Shown here: positions 35,177 through 42,843 of the stretch, piece by piece
How the letters are laid out: each line of letters opens with the position of its first letter
Numbering within the stretch: the first letter of the stretch is position 1
NCBI GenBank assembly: GCA_963736505.1
Contig: CAVTOZ010000002.1
Span: 248,001-312,000 of the forward strand
From: Solirubrobacter sp963736505
GTDB lineage: Bacteria > Actinomycetota > Thermoleophilia > Solirubrobacterales > Solirubrobacteraceae
Direction: 5' to 3'
Length of the DNA: 64,000 bases
Made by a program: the position numbers and the translations under genes
The notes under the pieces: model-generated
What the model was told of the DNA's origin: nothing
What the model saw: only the letters and a program-made list of their open reading frames with translations
Databases searched by the model: none

Positions 35177-35874
35177 TGCGCCGGCTGGTGCTCGCGCTGG
35201 GGTGCGTCGCCGTGCTCGCCGGCTGCGGCTCCTCGGGCAAGGCCGGTTACAGCGTCGCCGACGTCAAGGCCGCGTACTACAAGCAGCACGACGCCGGCGC
35301 CGGGATGTTCGGCTCCTGGGTCGACCCGGACGACCACTCGCACACGAACTACGTCCCGCCCGGCGCCGTCGAGGTGTGCCCGCTGGCGCAGCGGGCGAAC
35401 TACAACGGGACGAGCGTCCCGCACGTGATCGAGCCGACGGCCGCCCAGCCGGTGCCGCAGTTCGCGGTCGTGCCGCAGTCGCCGGACGACCTGCGCACGC
35501 CGAGCGTCACGCAGGGCGCGCTCGTGTTCGGCACGAGCAAGATCGCCTCCACGGACATGGACCGCGTCACCGCCGCCATGGCCAAGTGCCCGGCGAACTA
35601 CGAGGTCCGCGGCGGTCCGTCGACGATCCTCGGCACCTACAACGCCACCAGCCGGCCGCTCGACGCGGACGGGTGGAAGGGCGTCGCCCAGCAGATCGCG
35701 CACACGTTCCCGGACGACGACGTCTACTACGAGGACCTCACGCACGTCGTAGTCCAGCGCGCCAACGTCATCCTCTATCTCGACGTGACGCACCGGAAGA
35801 TCATCGGCGAGCGCTCGGACTCCGCGGCCACGGCCGAGGGCGTCCTCAAGACGGTGCTCAAGCGCCTCGGATGA
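35176..35874 (+). CDS. unrecognised lipoprotein
   Basis: 232 aa. Lipobox VLAGC. The mature part has two distant cysteines (EVCPLAQ, AKCPANY) and ends with VVVQRANVILYLDVTHRK, somewhat like the PknH-type extracellular sensor domain. His-rich DPDDHSHTNY (about residue 56) could bind metal, which would suit the copper genes. Start overlaps the previous stop by one base and its own stop overlaps copC-copD. Confidence 0.7.
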   Translation: MRRLVLALGCVAVLAGCGSSGKAGYSVADVKAAYYKQHDAGAGMFGSWVDPDDHSHTNYVPPGAVEVCPLAQRANYNGTSVPHVIEPTAAQPVPQFAVVPQSPDDLRTPSVTQGALVFGTSKIASTDMDRVTAAMAKCPANYEVRGGPSTILGTYNATSRPLDADGWKGVAQQIAHTFPDDDVYYEDLTHVVVQRANVILYLDVTHRKIIGERSDSAATAEGVLKTVLKRLG

Positions 35875-37487
35875 TCAAGGTCATCGCGCGCCTGGCGCTG
35901 GCGGCGTTGGTCGCCGGCGCGATCGTTCCCGCGTCCGCGGCGGCGCACGCGACGATCGTCTCCACCACGCCGGCCGACACGGCGGTCCTGAGGACCCAGC
36001 CGCGCACCGTGACGATGAAGTGGAGCGAGGCGGTCGATCTCGGCTCGCACGCCGTGCGGCTGCTCGACGGCACCGGCAAGGAGATCAGGACCGGGGCGCC
36101 GCGGCACGGCCCGGGCGGCGCCTCGACCGCCGTGCTGACGCTGCCGCCCGGCCTCGCACACGGGACCTACGTCGTCTCCTGGCGCGTCGTCTCGTCGGAC
36201 TCGCACCCCGTGTCCGGCGCGTTCTCGTTCAGCATCGGCGCCGCCAGCGCGGTGCTGTTCACCGCCGGCGGGTCCTCGAGCGCGACCGTGCGCGTGCTCG
36301 ACGCGGTCGCCCGCGGCGTCGCGTTCCTCGGCCTCGCCGTCACGATCGGCGGCGCCGTCGTGCTGCTGCTGCTCTGGCCCGAGGGACCGGCGAGCCCGCG
36401 CGCGCGGCGGCTGCTGTGGAGCGGCATCGGCGCGCTGCTGGCCGGCAGCGTCCTCGTGCTGCTGCTGCAGGGGCCGTACGCGTCCGGCGGCTCGCCGGCG
36501 GACATCTTCAAGCCGTCGCTGTTCTCGTTCAGCCTCTCGACGCGGTTCGGGCACGCGCTCGTCGCGCGGATCCTGCTCGCGGGCGCGTTCGCGGCGCTCG
36601 TACGGCTGGCGCTCAGGCGCGGCAACGCCCGCGATCCGGCGATCGCGATCCCGGCGGGAGCGTGCATCGTCGGCCTGATCGCGACGTGGACGCTGACCGA
36701 CCACTCGCGCACCGGCGTCCAGACGTGGCTCGGCGTGCCGGCCGCGAGCCTGCACCTGCTGGCCATGGCGCTGTGGTTCGGCGGGCTGGTGCTGCTGCTC
36801 GGCTGCGTGCTCGGGCGCGCGCACGTCACGCTCGCGCCCGTCGTGCCGCGCTTCTCGCGCATGGCGCTCGGCTGCTTCCTCGCGCTCGGCGCGAGCGGGC
36901 TCTACCTCGCGTGGCGCCAGGTCGGCGAGTTCCCGGCGCTGCCGGCCACCGACTTCGGCAAGCTGCTGCTGCTCAAGACCGGGATCGTGGTCGCGATCAT
37001 CGGGCTGGCGTTCTTCTCGCGCCGGGCGGTCCAGCGCGGCGGCGACGACCTCGGCCGGCAGCTGCGCCGCTCGGTCGGCGGCGAGGCGTTCCTGGGCATC
37101 GCCGCGCTCGGCGTGACCGCCGTGCTCGTCAACACGGCGCCCGCGCGCGTGAGCTACGTCGACCCGATCGCCACTACCGTCGCCGGTCCGGCCGGCGCGC
37201 GGATCCAGCTGAAGATCAACCCGGCCAAGCAGGGCCAGAACGTCGCCGACGTCTTCCTCGTCCGGCGCGACGGCACGCTGCTGCAGGTGCCGGAGCTGAC
37301 CGCGCGGCTGCTGCCGCCGGGCGGGCGCTCGGGCCCGCTGAACGTCGCGTTCGGCGTCGCGGAGCCGGGCCACTACGTCGCCGACCGCATGATGGTGCCG
37401 TACCCGGGCCGCTGGACGCTGCGGCTGCAGATCCGCACGTCGGACATCGACGAGTCCGACGTCGAGATCCCGGTGCGGGTCCGGTGA
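35871..37487 (+). CDS. CopC-CopD copper-handling fusion membrane protein
   Basis: 538 aa. Signal peptide ending AAAH, with the mature N-terminal His of CopC (HATIVSTTPADTAVL), then VTMKWSEAVDL and DSHPVSGAFSFSIG of the CopC sandwich (about 26-125). Eight or so membrane helices of CopD follow (ARGVAFLGLAVTIGGAVVLL through EAFLGIAALGVTAVLV). An extra beta domain (about 430-538, YtkA-like) ends the protein. It binds periplasmic copper and carries it into the cell or membrane. Coupled to its neighbours by ATGA and GTGA. Confidence 0.93.
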   Translation: MIKVIARLALAALVAGAIVPASAAAHATIVSTTPADTAVLRTQPRTVTMKWSEAVDLGSHAVRLLDGTGKEIRTGAPRHGPGGASTAVLTLPPGLAHGTYVVSWRVVSSDSHPVSGAFSFSIGAASAVLFTAGGSSSATVRVLDAVARGVAFLGLAVTIGGAVVLLLLWPEGPASPRARRLLWSGIGALLAGSVLVLLLQGPYASGGSPADIFKPSLFSFSLSTRFGHALVARILLAGAFAALVRLALRRGNARDPAIAIPAGACIVGLIATWTLTDHSRTGVQTWLGVPAASLHLLAMALWFGGLVLLLGCVLGRAHVTLAPVVPRFSRMALGCFLALGASGLYLAWRQVGEFPALPATDFGKLLLLKTGIVVAIIGLAFFSRRAVQRGGDDLGRQLRRSVGGEAFLGIAALGVTAVLVNTAPARVSYVDPIATTVAGPAGARIQLKINPAKQGQNVADVFLVRRDGTLLQVPELTARLLPPGGRSGPLNVAFGVAEPGHYVADRMMVPYPGRWTLRLQIRTSDIDESDVEIPVRVR

Positions 37488-38041
37488 GGCGCGCACTTGT
37501 CACGGTGCTGCTGTTCGGGCTGCTGGCGCCGGCCGCCTCGGCGCACGTCACCGTCATCCCCGCGACGGCGCGTCCCGGCGAGACGCGCGCGCTGACGTTC
37601 CGGGTGCTGAACGAGCGCGACGACGCCGAGACCGTGCGCGTGGAGCTCTTCATCCCCGCCGGCGTGCACGCGACGGCCGCCGACCGGCCCGGCTGGACGC
37701 GTGTCGAGTCGCCGGGCAAGGTCGATTGGACGGCCGGCCCGGGCGCGGCCATCGGCGGCGCCGGCGCGAAGGACTTCGAGGTCCGCGCCGGGCCGTTCCC
37801 GCACGCCGCCCGGGTCGTCTTCAAGGTGCTCCAGCACTACTCCGACGGGCAGATCGTGCGCTGGATCCAGGACCCGGATCCGGGCGCCGACCGCCCCGCC
37901 CCGTACGTGCAGCTGACAGCCACGGGCCGCCCGGAGCCGAGCGGCGGCGGCTCCTCGGCGACCGGCTTCGCAATCCTCGCGGCGCTGCTCGCGCTCGCGG
38001 CGGGCGCCGCCGCCGTGCTGCTTCGGCGCCGCCGCCGCTAG
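37484..38041 (+). CDS. YcnI-type (DUF1775) copper-associated surface protein
   Basis: 185 aa, GTG start overlapping the copC-copD stop. Signal peptide to SAHV; the mature His and later Trp (GWTRVESP) suit the monohistidine copper site known for YcnI. Body: ARPGETRALTFRVLNERD, FKVLQHYSDGQIVRWIQ. C-terminal membrane helix and Arg tail (AILAALLALAAGAAAVLLRRRRR). Probably captures copper for CopC-CopD. Confidence 0.9.
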   Translation: MRRALVTVLLFGLLAPAASAHVTVIPATARPGETRALTFRVLNERDDAETVRVELFIPAGVHATAADRPGWTRVESPGKVDWTAGPGAAIGGAGAKDFEVRAGPFPHAARVVFKVLQHYSDGQIVRWIQDPDPGADRPAPYVQLTATGRPEPSGGGSSATGFAILAALLALAAGAAAVLLRRRRR

Positions 38042-38087
38042 CCACGCTTCGAGCGCCGGCGAAGCGTCCCGGACCTACCGTGTCCAG

Positions 38088-38583
38088 GTGACTGCTTCGC
38101 GCTTCACGCTGCTGGCGATGAGGCTCGGCTTCGCGCTGTTCACGGCGGCGTCGGCCGCGTGCGGGCTGGCGCCGGGACTCGGCGTCCTGATCGAGGCGCT
38201 CGGCTGGCGCGCGATCTTCTTCATCAACGTCCCGATCGGGATCGCCGGGATCCGGCTGACGCGCCGCTATGCCCACGAGACGCCGCGCGCGCACGACCGC
38301 GGGTTCGACCTGGCCGGCCAGGCGGCCGCCGTGCTCGCGCTCGCGACGCTGGCCGCCGCGACGATCGAAGGGCTGCCCGCGGGCCTCGCCGTCGCGGCCG
38401 CCGCGCTGCTCGCCTTCGTGTGGATCGAGGCGCGCAGCGCGCGGCCCGATGCTCCCGCTCGGACTGTTCCGCGACCGCACGTTCAGCGCCGCGTCGGCGA
38501 TCGGGCTGCACCCGGCGCTGCGGATCTCGGTCGCCGCGCTGCTGGCGGTCGCCGGACTCGCGCTCAGCCCGTCTCGCGCGTGA
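38088..38583 (+). pseudogene. remnant of 14-helix MFS drug transporter (EmrB/QacA type)
   Basis: Pieces appear in correct order with large gaps: VTASRFTLLAM (N-terminus), ALFTAASAACGLAP (helix 3), EALGWRAIFFINVPIGIAGI (helices 5-6), GFDLAGQAAAVLALATLA, WIEARSARP then a one-base shift at about 38448 to MLPLGLFRDRTFSAASAIGL, then only a final hydrophobic segment. About 165 of an expected 470 codons remain. GTG at 38088 still has a TACCGT box 6 bases before it. The end overlaps the convergent regulator by 20 bases. Confidence 0.85.
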
Positions 38584-39205
38584 GCGCGACGCAGCAGCGG
38601 CCGGGGGCGGGCTCGAGCGAGGCGCGGACGCCCGGCCTTCCCGCCACGACGCCGCGCAGCAGCGCGAGGTTCATGTCGCACACGATCTCCGGGTGGCGCT
38701 GGGCGACCGCGTGGAACGGGCAGTTGCGCAGGCGCGTGACGCCGTCGTCGTCGTACGGCTCGTAGCCGCGCTCGCGCAGCAGCGGCTCGAGCTCGGCCGC
38801 GCCGGCCTCCGCGGCGATCTCGTGCCCGAGGCGCTCGGCGGCCGCCGTCAGCGCTCGCCGGGTGCCGCCGTCAGGATCGGCCGCGGCCGCGTCGGCGAGC
38901 AGCCGCGCGGCGAGGTGGTAGTCGCGCGGCGGGACGCTCACCGCGACCTCGCGGTCCGCGCGCGCGTAGAGCTTCGCGGGCCGGCCGGCGCCGGGGCCGC
39001 TGCGGCCTGAGCGGCGCTCGTAGGCGACGGTCAGCAGGCCCTCGGCCGCGAGCCGGTCGAGGTGGTACGCGGCGAGCGTGCGGCCGATGCCGGCGGCGCT
39101 CGCCGCCTCGTCGCGGCTGACGAGGCCGGCCGCGCTCGCCACGTGCTCGTAGACGCGGCGGCGGGTCGCGTCCCCGAGAGCGCTCAGCGCGGCGAGCGGA
39201 TCCAT
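38564..39205 (-). CDS. HTH regulator with C-terminal cysteine cluster (SufR-like)
   Basis: 213 aa. N-terminal winged helix: LGDATRRRVYEHVASAAGL, SRDEAASAAGIGRTLAAYHLDRLAAEGLL. The C-terminal half has LRNCPFHAVAQRHPEIVCDMNLALL and PGRCCVAL, a Cys set that in SufR-type regulators binds an Fe-S cluster. ATG at 39205 was chosen; the longer frame passes through the promoter. Divergent from the DoxX/flavoprotein genes, which it likely controls in response to redox or iron state. Confidence 0.8.
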   Translation of the reverse strand: MDPLAALSALGDATRRRVYEHVASAAGLVSRDEAASAAGIGRTLAAYHLDRLAAEGLLTVAYERRSGRSGPGAGRPAKLYARADREVAVSVPPRDYHLAARLLADAAAADPDGGTRRALTAAAERLGHEIAAEAGAAELEPLLRERGYEPYDDDGVTRLRNCPFHAVAQRHPEIVCDMNLALLRGVVAGRPGVRASLEPAPGRCCVALTRETG

Positions 39206-39231
39206 TCCCGGAAGTCTATCGCCAATCGTCG

Positions 39232-39291
39232 TTGACAAATGCGGGGACCGGCGCGTAGTCTCGTCAACAGTCATTGTTTTTAGAAGGAGGT
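39232..39291 (+). promoter_or_regulatory. promoter, operators and strong ribosome site of DoxX operon
   Basis: TTGACA (39232-39237), 18 bases, TAGTCT (39256-39261). GTTGAC (39231-39236) repeats inverted as GTCAAC (39263-39268), flanking the core promoter. AACA-N5-TGTT (39266-39278) is just downstream. AAGGAGGT (39284-39291) is 6 bases before ATG 39298. The regulator gene starts 26 bases to the left, so its product could bind here. Confidence 0.7.
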
Positions 39292-39297
39292 CGCAGG

Positions 39298-39732
39298 ATG
39301 TCCGCCACCGCAGTCGCCACCCCGGCGCGTACCGGGTCCGCTGTACCGCTCGCCCGCCGCGAGGCCGGCTACCACGCCTACCTGATGCTGCGGATCGCGT
39401 TCTCGGTCGCGCCGATCGCGTTCGGGCTCGACAAGTTCTTCAACGTCCTGACCGACTGGCCGCAGTACCTCGCCGGCTGGGTCGACGACCTGATGCCCGG
39501 CAGCGCGCAGGACTTCATGTACGCCGTCGGCGGCATCGAGATCCTCGCCGGCGTGCTCGTCGCCCTGCGCCCGCGCTACGGCGCCCCGGTCGTCGTGCTG
39601 TGGCTCGGCGGGATCATCTTCAATCTGCTCACCGGCCCCGGCTACTACGACGTCGCGCTGCGCGACTTCGGCCTGATGCTCGGCGCCCTGACGCTCACGC
39701 GGCTCGCGTTCGCCTACGACCGGCCGCGATGA
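39298..39732 (+). CDS. DoxX-family membrane protein
   Basis: 144 aa. Four membrane segments: LMLRIAFSVAPIAFGLDKFF, FMYAVGGIEILAGVLVAL, APVVVLWLGGIIFNLLTG, DFGLMLGALTLTRLAFAY. DoxX-like proteins often pair with oxidoreductases in thiol or quinone redox tasks. Overlaps the flavoprotein start (ATGA). Confidence 0.85.
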   Translation: MSATAVATPARTGSAVPLARREAGYHAYLMLRIAFSVAPIAFGLDKFFNVLTDWPQYLAGWVDDLMPGSAQDFMYAVGGIEILAGVLVALRPRYGAPVVVLWLGGIIFNLLTGPGYYDVALRDFGLMLGALTLTRLAFAYDRPR

Positions 39733-40955
39733 CCGACACCTTCATCGTCGCCGGCGGCGGGCTCGCGGGCGCCAAGGCGGTCGAGTCCCTGCGCGAGCAG
39801 GGCTTCGAGGGCCGCCTGATCCTGATCGGCGACGAGCCCGAGCGCCCGTACGAGCGGCCGCCGCTGTCGAAGGACTACCTGCGCGGCGAAGCCGAGCGCG
39901 AGACGATCTACGTCCACCCCGAGCCCTACTACGCCGAGCACGACGTCGAGCTGCGGCTCGGCCGCCGCGCGACCGCGCTCGACGCGGCCGCAGGCGAGCT
40001 GGAGCTCGACGACGGCGAGCGGCTGTCCTACGACCGGCTGCTGCTCGCCACCGGCGCCGAGCCGCGACGGCTCGAGCTCCCAGGCGCCGGGCTCGACGGC
40101 GTCCTGCACCTGCGCACCGTGGCCGACTCCGACGCGCTGCGCGCGCGGCTGGAGCGCGGCGGCTCGCTCGTCGTGATCGGCGCCGGCTGGATCGGCTCCG
40201 AGGTCGCCGCCTCGGCCCGCATGCGCGGGCTCGAGGTCACCGTGGTCGAGCCCCGCCTGCTCCCGCTGGAGACCGTGCTGGGGCCCGAGCTCGGCGCCGT
40301 CTACCGCGACATCCACCTCGACCACGGCGTGACGATGCGCCTCGGGACCGGCGTCGAGGCGTTCGAGGGCGCCGGCGCGGTCGAGCGCGTGCGCACGAGC
40401 GACGGCGGGGCGATCGACTGCGACTTCGTCGTCGTGGGCGTCGGCGTGCGCCCGCGCATCGAGCTCGCGGAGCGCGCCGGGCTCGTCACCGGCGGTGGGA
40501 TCCACACCGACGACCGGCTGCGGACGAGCGCGCCCGGCGTGTTCGCCGCCGGCGACGTCGCCGCCGCCGAGCACCCGTTCTACGGGCAGCGGATCCGCGT
40601 CGAGCACTGGTCCAACGCGCTCGAGCAGGGCTCGCTCGTGGCTCACAACATGCTCGGCGCCAGTCACGCCTACGAGCGGCTGCCGTACTTCTTCTCCGAC
40701 CAGTACGACGTCGGGATGGAGTACAGCGGCTACGCGCGCGGGTGGGACCAGGTCGTGTTCCGCGGCGACCCCGCGGGACGCGAGTTCATCGCGTTCTGGC
40801 TCGACGAGAACCGCGTCGTGGCCGGGATGAACGTCAACGTGTGGGACGTCGTGGAGCCGATCCGGCGGCTGATCGAGCAGCGCGTCGTGGTCGACGTCCG
40901 CCGGCTCGCCGATCCGGACGTTCCGCTGGACGAGTTGACACATATGCCGATATAG
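39729..40955 (+). CDS. FAD-dependent ferredoxin/rubredoxin-reductase-type oxidoreductase
   Basis: 408 aa. FAD site FIVAGGGLAGAKAVESL, LIGDEPERPYERPPLSKDYL, LLLATGAEPR, NAD site VVIGAGWIGSEVAASARMRG, and VFAAGDVAAAEHPFYG. This is the ferredoxin-NAD reductase group seen with P450s and dioxygenases. Its partner carrier is not in this window. The last bases hold the next gene's promoter. Confidence 0.92.
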   Translation: MTDTFIVAGGGLAGAKAVESLREQGFEGRLILIGDEPERPYERPPLSKDYLRGEAERETIYVHPEPYYAEHDVELRLGRRATALDAAAGELELDDGERLSYDRLLLATGAEPRRLELPGAGLDGVLHLRTVADSDALRARLERGGSLVVIGAGWIGSEVAASARMRGLEVTVVEPRLLPLETVLGPELGAVYRDIHLDHGVTMRLGTGVEAFEGAGAVERVRTSDGGAIDCDFVVVGVGVRPRIELAERAGLVTGGGIHTDDRLRTSAPGVFAAGDVAAAEHPFYGQRIRVEHWSNALEQGSLVAHNMLGASHAYERLPYFFSDQYDVGMEYSGYARGWDQVVFRGDPAGREFIAFWLDENRVVAGMNVNVWDVVEPIRRLIEQRVVVDVRRLADPDVPLDELTHMPI

Positions 40956-40971
40956 GCATATTATCTTCGCC
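40935..40971 (+). promoter_or_regulatory. leaderless promoter with ArsR-type operator
   Basis: TTGACA (40935-40940), 18-base spacer, TATTAT (40959-40964), then 7 bases to ATG 40972. ATATGCC (40942-40948) and GGCATAT (40955-40961) form a perfect palindrome, 6-base centre, filling the spacer and touching the -10. The element overlaps the stop codon of the flavoprotein gene. ArsR-type repressors bind such AT-rich palindromes, so autoregulation is likely. Confidence 0.8.
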
Positions 40972-41325
40972 ATGGCACGCGCGGCGACCACGGCAGATGC
41001 GTTCAACGCGGTGGCCGAGCCGCGGCGGCGGGAGATCCTCGACGTCCTCGCGGGCGGCGAGCGGCCGGTGAACGACCTCGTGCGCGTGCTCGGCCTCGCC
41101 CAGCCGCAGGTGTCCAAGCACCTGCGCGTCCTGCGCGAGGTGGGCGCGGTCGACGTGCGCGACGAGGGCCGCCGGCGGCTGTACCGCCTCAACGGCCACG
41201 CGCTGAAGCCGATCCACGACTGGGTGAGCGGCTACGAGCGCAGCTGGTCGGAGCGGTTCGAGGCGCTCGACGTCGTGCTCGAGGAACTCAAGGCGAAGGA
41301 GTCAGGAGATGACGGTGGCGAGTAG
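40972..41325 (+). CDS. ArsR-family transcriptional repressor
   Basis: 117 aa. FNAVAEPRRREILDVLAGGERPVNDLV, LAQPQVSKHLRVLREVGAVDV (recognition helix), DEGRRRLYRLN (wing). No metal-binding Cys pair, so it belongs to the SRPBCC-linked group (SdpR-like) rather than metal sensors. Overlaps the following SRPBCC gene by 17 bases. Confidence 0.93.
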   Translation: MARAATTADAFNAVAEPRRREILDVLAGGERPVNDLVRVLGLAQPQVSKHLRVLREVGAVDVRDEGRRRLYRLNGHALKPIHDWVSGYERSWSERFEALDVVLEELKAKESGDDGGE

Positions 41326-41797
41326 CGGTACGGCGGCGGTCACACTCCCCACGGATGAGCAGATCCTCATCACGCGGGAGTTCGACGCGCCGAGGCACCT
41401 GGTCTACAAGGCCTACACGACGCCCGAGCTGGTCAAGCGCTGGTGGTCGGGGCAGCGGGGCGAGACGACGCTGGCCGAGATCGACCTGCGCGTGGGCGGC
41501 GCGTGGCGCTACGTGATGACCGCCAACGGCGGCTTCGAGGTCGCCTTCCACGGCGAGTACCGCGAGATCGTGCCGAACGAGCGGATCGTCTCGACCGAGG
41601 CCTTCGAGGGCGCGCCCGACGCGCCGCCCGCGATCGTCACGGTGACGTTCGAGGAGGCCGGCGGGCGCACGCGGCTGACGCTGCTGATGCAGCTGGACAG
41701 CCGCGAGCTGCGCGACACGATCATCGCCACCGGCATGGAGGGCGGCGTGCAGGAGGGCATGGACCTGCTGGAGCAGATCGCGATCGAGCTGGGCTGA
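41309..41797 (+). CDS. SRPBCC/AHSA1-family protein
   Basis: 162 aa. ITREFDAPRHLVYKAYTTPELVKRWWSG is the AHSA1 signature; VGGAWRYVM, FHGEYREIVPNERIV and TRLTLLMQLDS follow. It forms a hydrophobic ligand pocket, cytoplasmic. Usual ArsR partner; exact ligand unknown. Its end is 5 bases from the convergent FTR1 stop. Confidence 0.9.
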   Translation: MTVASSGTAAVTLPTDEQILITREFDAPRHLVYKAYTTPELVKRWWSGQRGETTLAEIDLRVGGAWRYVMTANGGFEVAFHGEYREIVPNERIVSTEAFEGAPDAPPAIVTVTFEEAGGRTRLTLLMQLDSRELRDTIIATGMEGGVQEGMDLLEQIAIELG

Positions 41798-41802
41798 GCG
41801 CG

Positions 41803-42804
41803 CTACGGGGCGGCCGTCGCGCGGGCGGCCGTCACCGGCTCGCCGCGGCGGCGCGGGCGCTTGACCTTGACGTACTCGGCGGCGTAGTAGGAGCCGACGA
41901 CGAACGCGACGGCGAGCACCTGCGCGGCGAGCGTCTCCCAGACCGAGTAGATCTCGAACCACGCGCCGAGCCAGGTGGGCACGGTGAACGGCGTGTCGTG
42001 GCGCGGCAGCCAGCCGAGCTCGACGAAGCTCAGCGCGGTGCCGCCGATCATCACCACGAGCACGGCGCCGACCAGCACGCCGGTCAGGATCAGCATCCGC
42101 CGGTACGGCAGCTTGGCGTGCAGGAAGAACGTGAGCACGCCGACCACCGCGGTGGCCGCGAGCCCGATCGCGACGCCCTCGAGCACCGTGCCGGAGCCGT
42201 CCTGCAGCTGCAGGTTCTGCAGGAACAGCACGACCTCGAAGCCTTCGCGGTAGACGCTGGTGAAGCCGAGCGCGACGAGGCCGATCGTGGCGCCCAGCCC
42301 GGCGCGGGCGAGCAGCTTGCGGCGCTGGCGATGATGGCGCGCGATCCACTGCGACCAGTAGACCTTGTGCACGAACCAGTTGAGGACCAGCAGCAGCACG
42401 AGGATCGCGAGGAACCCGGTGATCGCCTCCAGCCGCGGGCCGAGGCCCGAAGCGGCGTCGAGCACCGCCTGGACGACGAACCACGTCAGCACGGCGGCCG
42501 CGAACGCGAACAGCGCGCCGAGGATCACCGGCCGCCGGCGCCCGGCGTTGGCGCCGCGGAAGCTCGCGGTCACGGCCGCGAAGATCAGCACCGCCTCGAG
42601 CCCTTCGCGGAACACGATCATGCCCGCGTTGAAGACGATCGTACCCTTGCTCTGCGCGTGCTGGACCTCGGTCGGATCGACCGGGCCGGTGCTCGCGGTG
42701 GCCATCAGGTAGACGAGGCCGACGACGGCCACGGCGGCGGCGGACCACACGAGCGTGCGACGGCGGATGACGGTGCGCGAGGTCGGAGCGGCGACGGCAG
42801 TCAC
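41803..42804 (-). CDS. FTR1/EfeU-type iron permease
   Basis: 333 aa, GTG start. Seven membrane helices with two REGLE-type motifs: MIVFREGLEAVLIF and SVYREGFEVVLFLQ, the iron-passing glutamates. No EfeO or EfeB gene is adjacent. Transcribed after the two-component genes on the same strand, with a palindrome at its start. Confidence 0.92.
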   Translation of the reverse strand: MTAVAAPTSRTVIRRRTLVWSAAAVAVVGLVYLMATASTGPVDPTEVQHAQSKGTIVFNAGMIVFREGLEAVLIFAAVTASFRGANAGRRRPVILGALFAFAAAVLTWFVVQAVLDAASGLGPRLEAITGFLAILVLLLVLNWFVHKVYWSQWIARHHRQRRKLLARAGLGATIGLVALGFTSVYREGFEVVLFLQNLQLQDGSGTVLEGVAIGLAATAVVGVLTFFLHAKLPYRRMLILTGVLVGAVLVVMIGGTALSFVELGWLPRHDTPFTVPTWLGAWFEIYSVWETLAAQVLAVAFVVGSYYAAEYVKVKRPRRRGEPVTAARATAAP

Positions 42805-42821
42805 GTTAGGTCACCCTAACG
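42804..42821 (-). promoter_or_regulatory. iron-box-like palindrome at FTR1 start
   Basis: CGTTAGG-TCAC-CCTAACG is a perfect 7-bp inverted repeat ending on the first base of the GTG. TTAGG/CCTAA half-sites recall DtxR/IdeR boxes, though spacing is shorter than the 19-bp consensus. TAGGGT (42818-42813) lies 8 bases before the start and could be the -10 of a leaderless mRNA, placing the palindrome over it. Confidence 0.55.
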
Positions 42822-42843
42822 CATGCCGCGTTACCGGAGCGTT

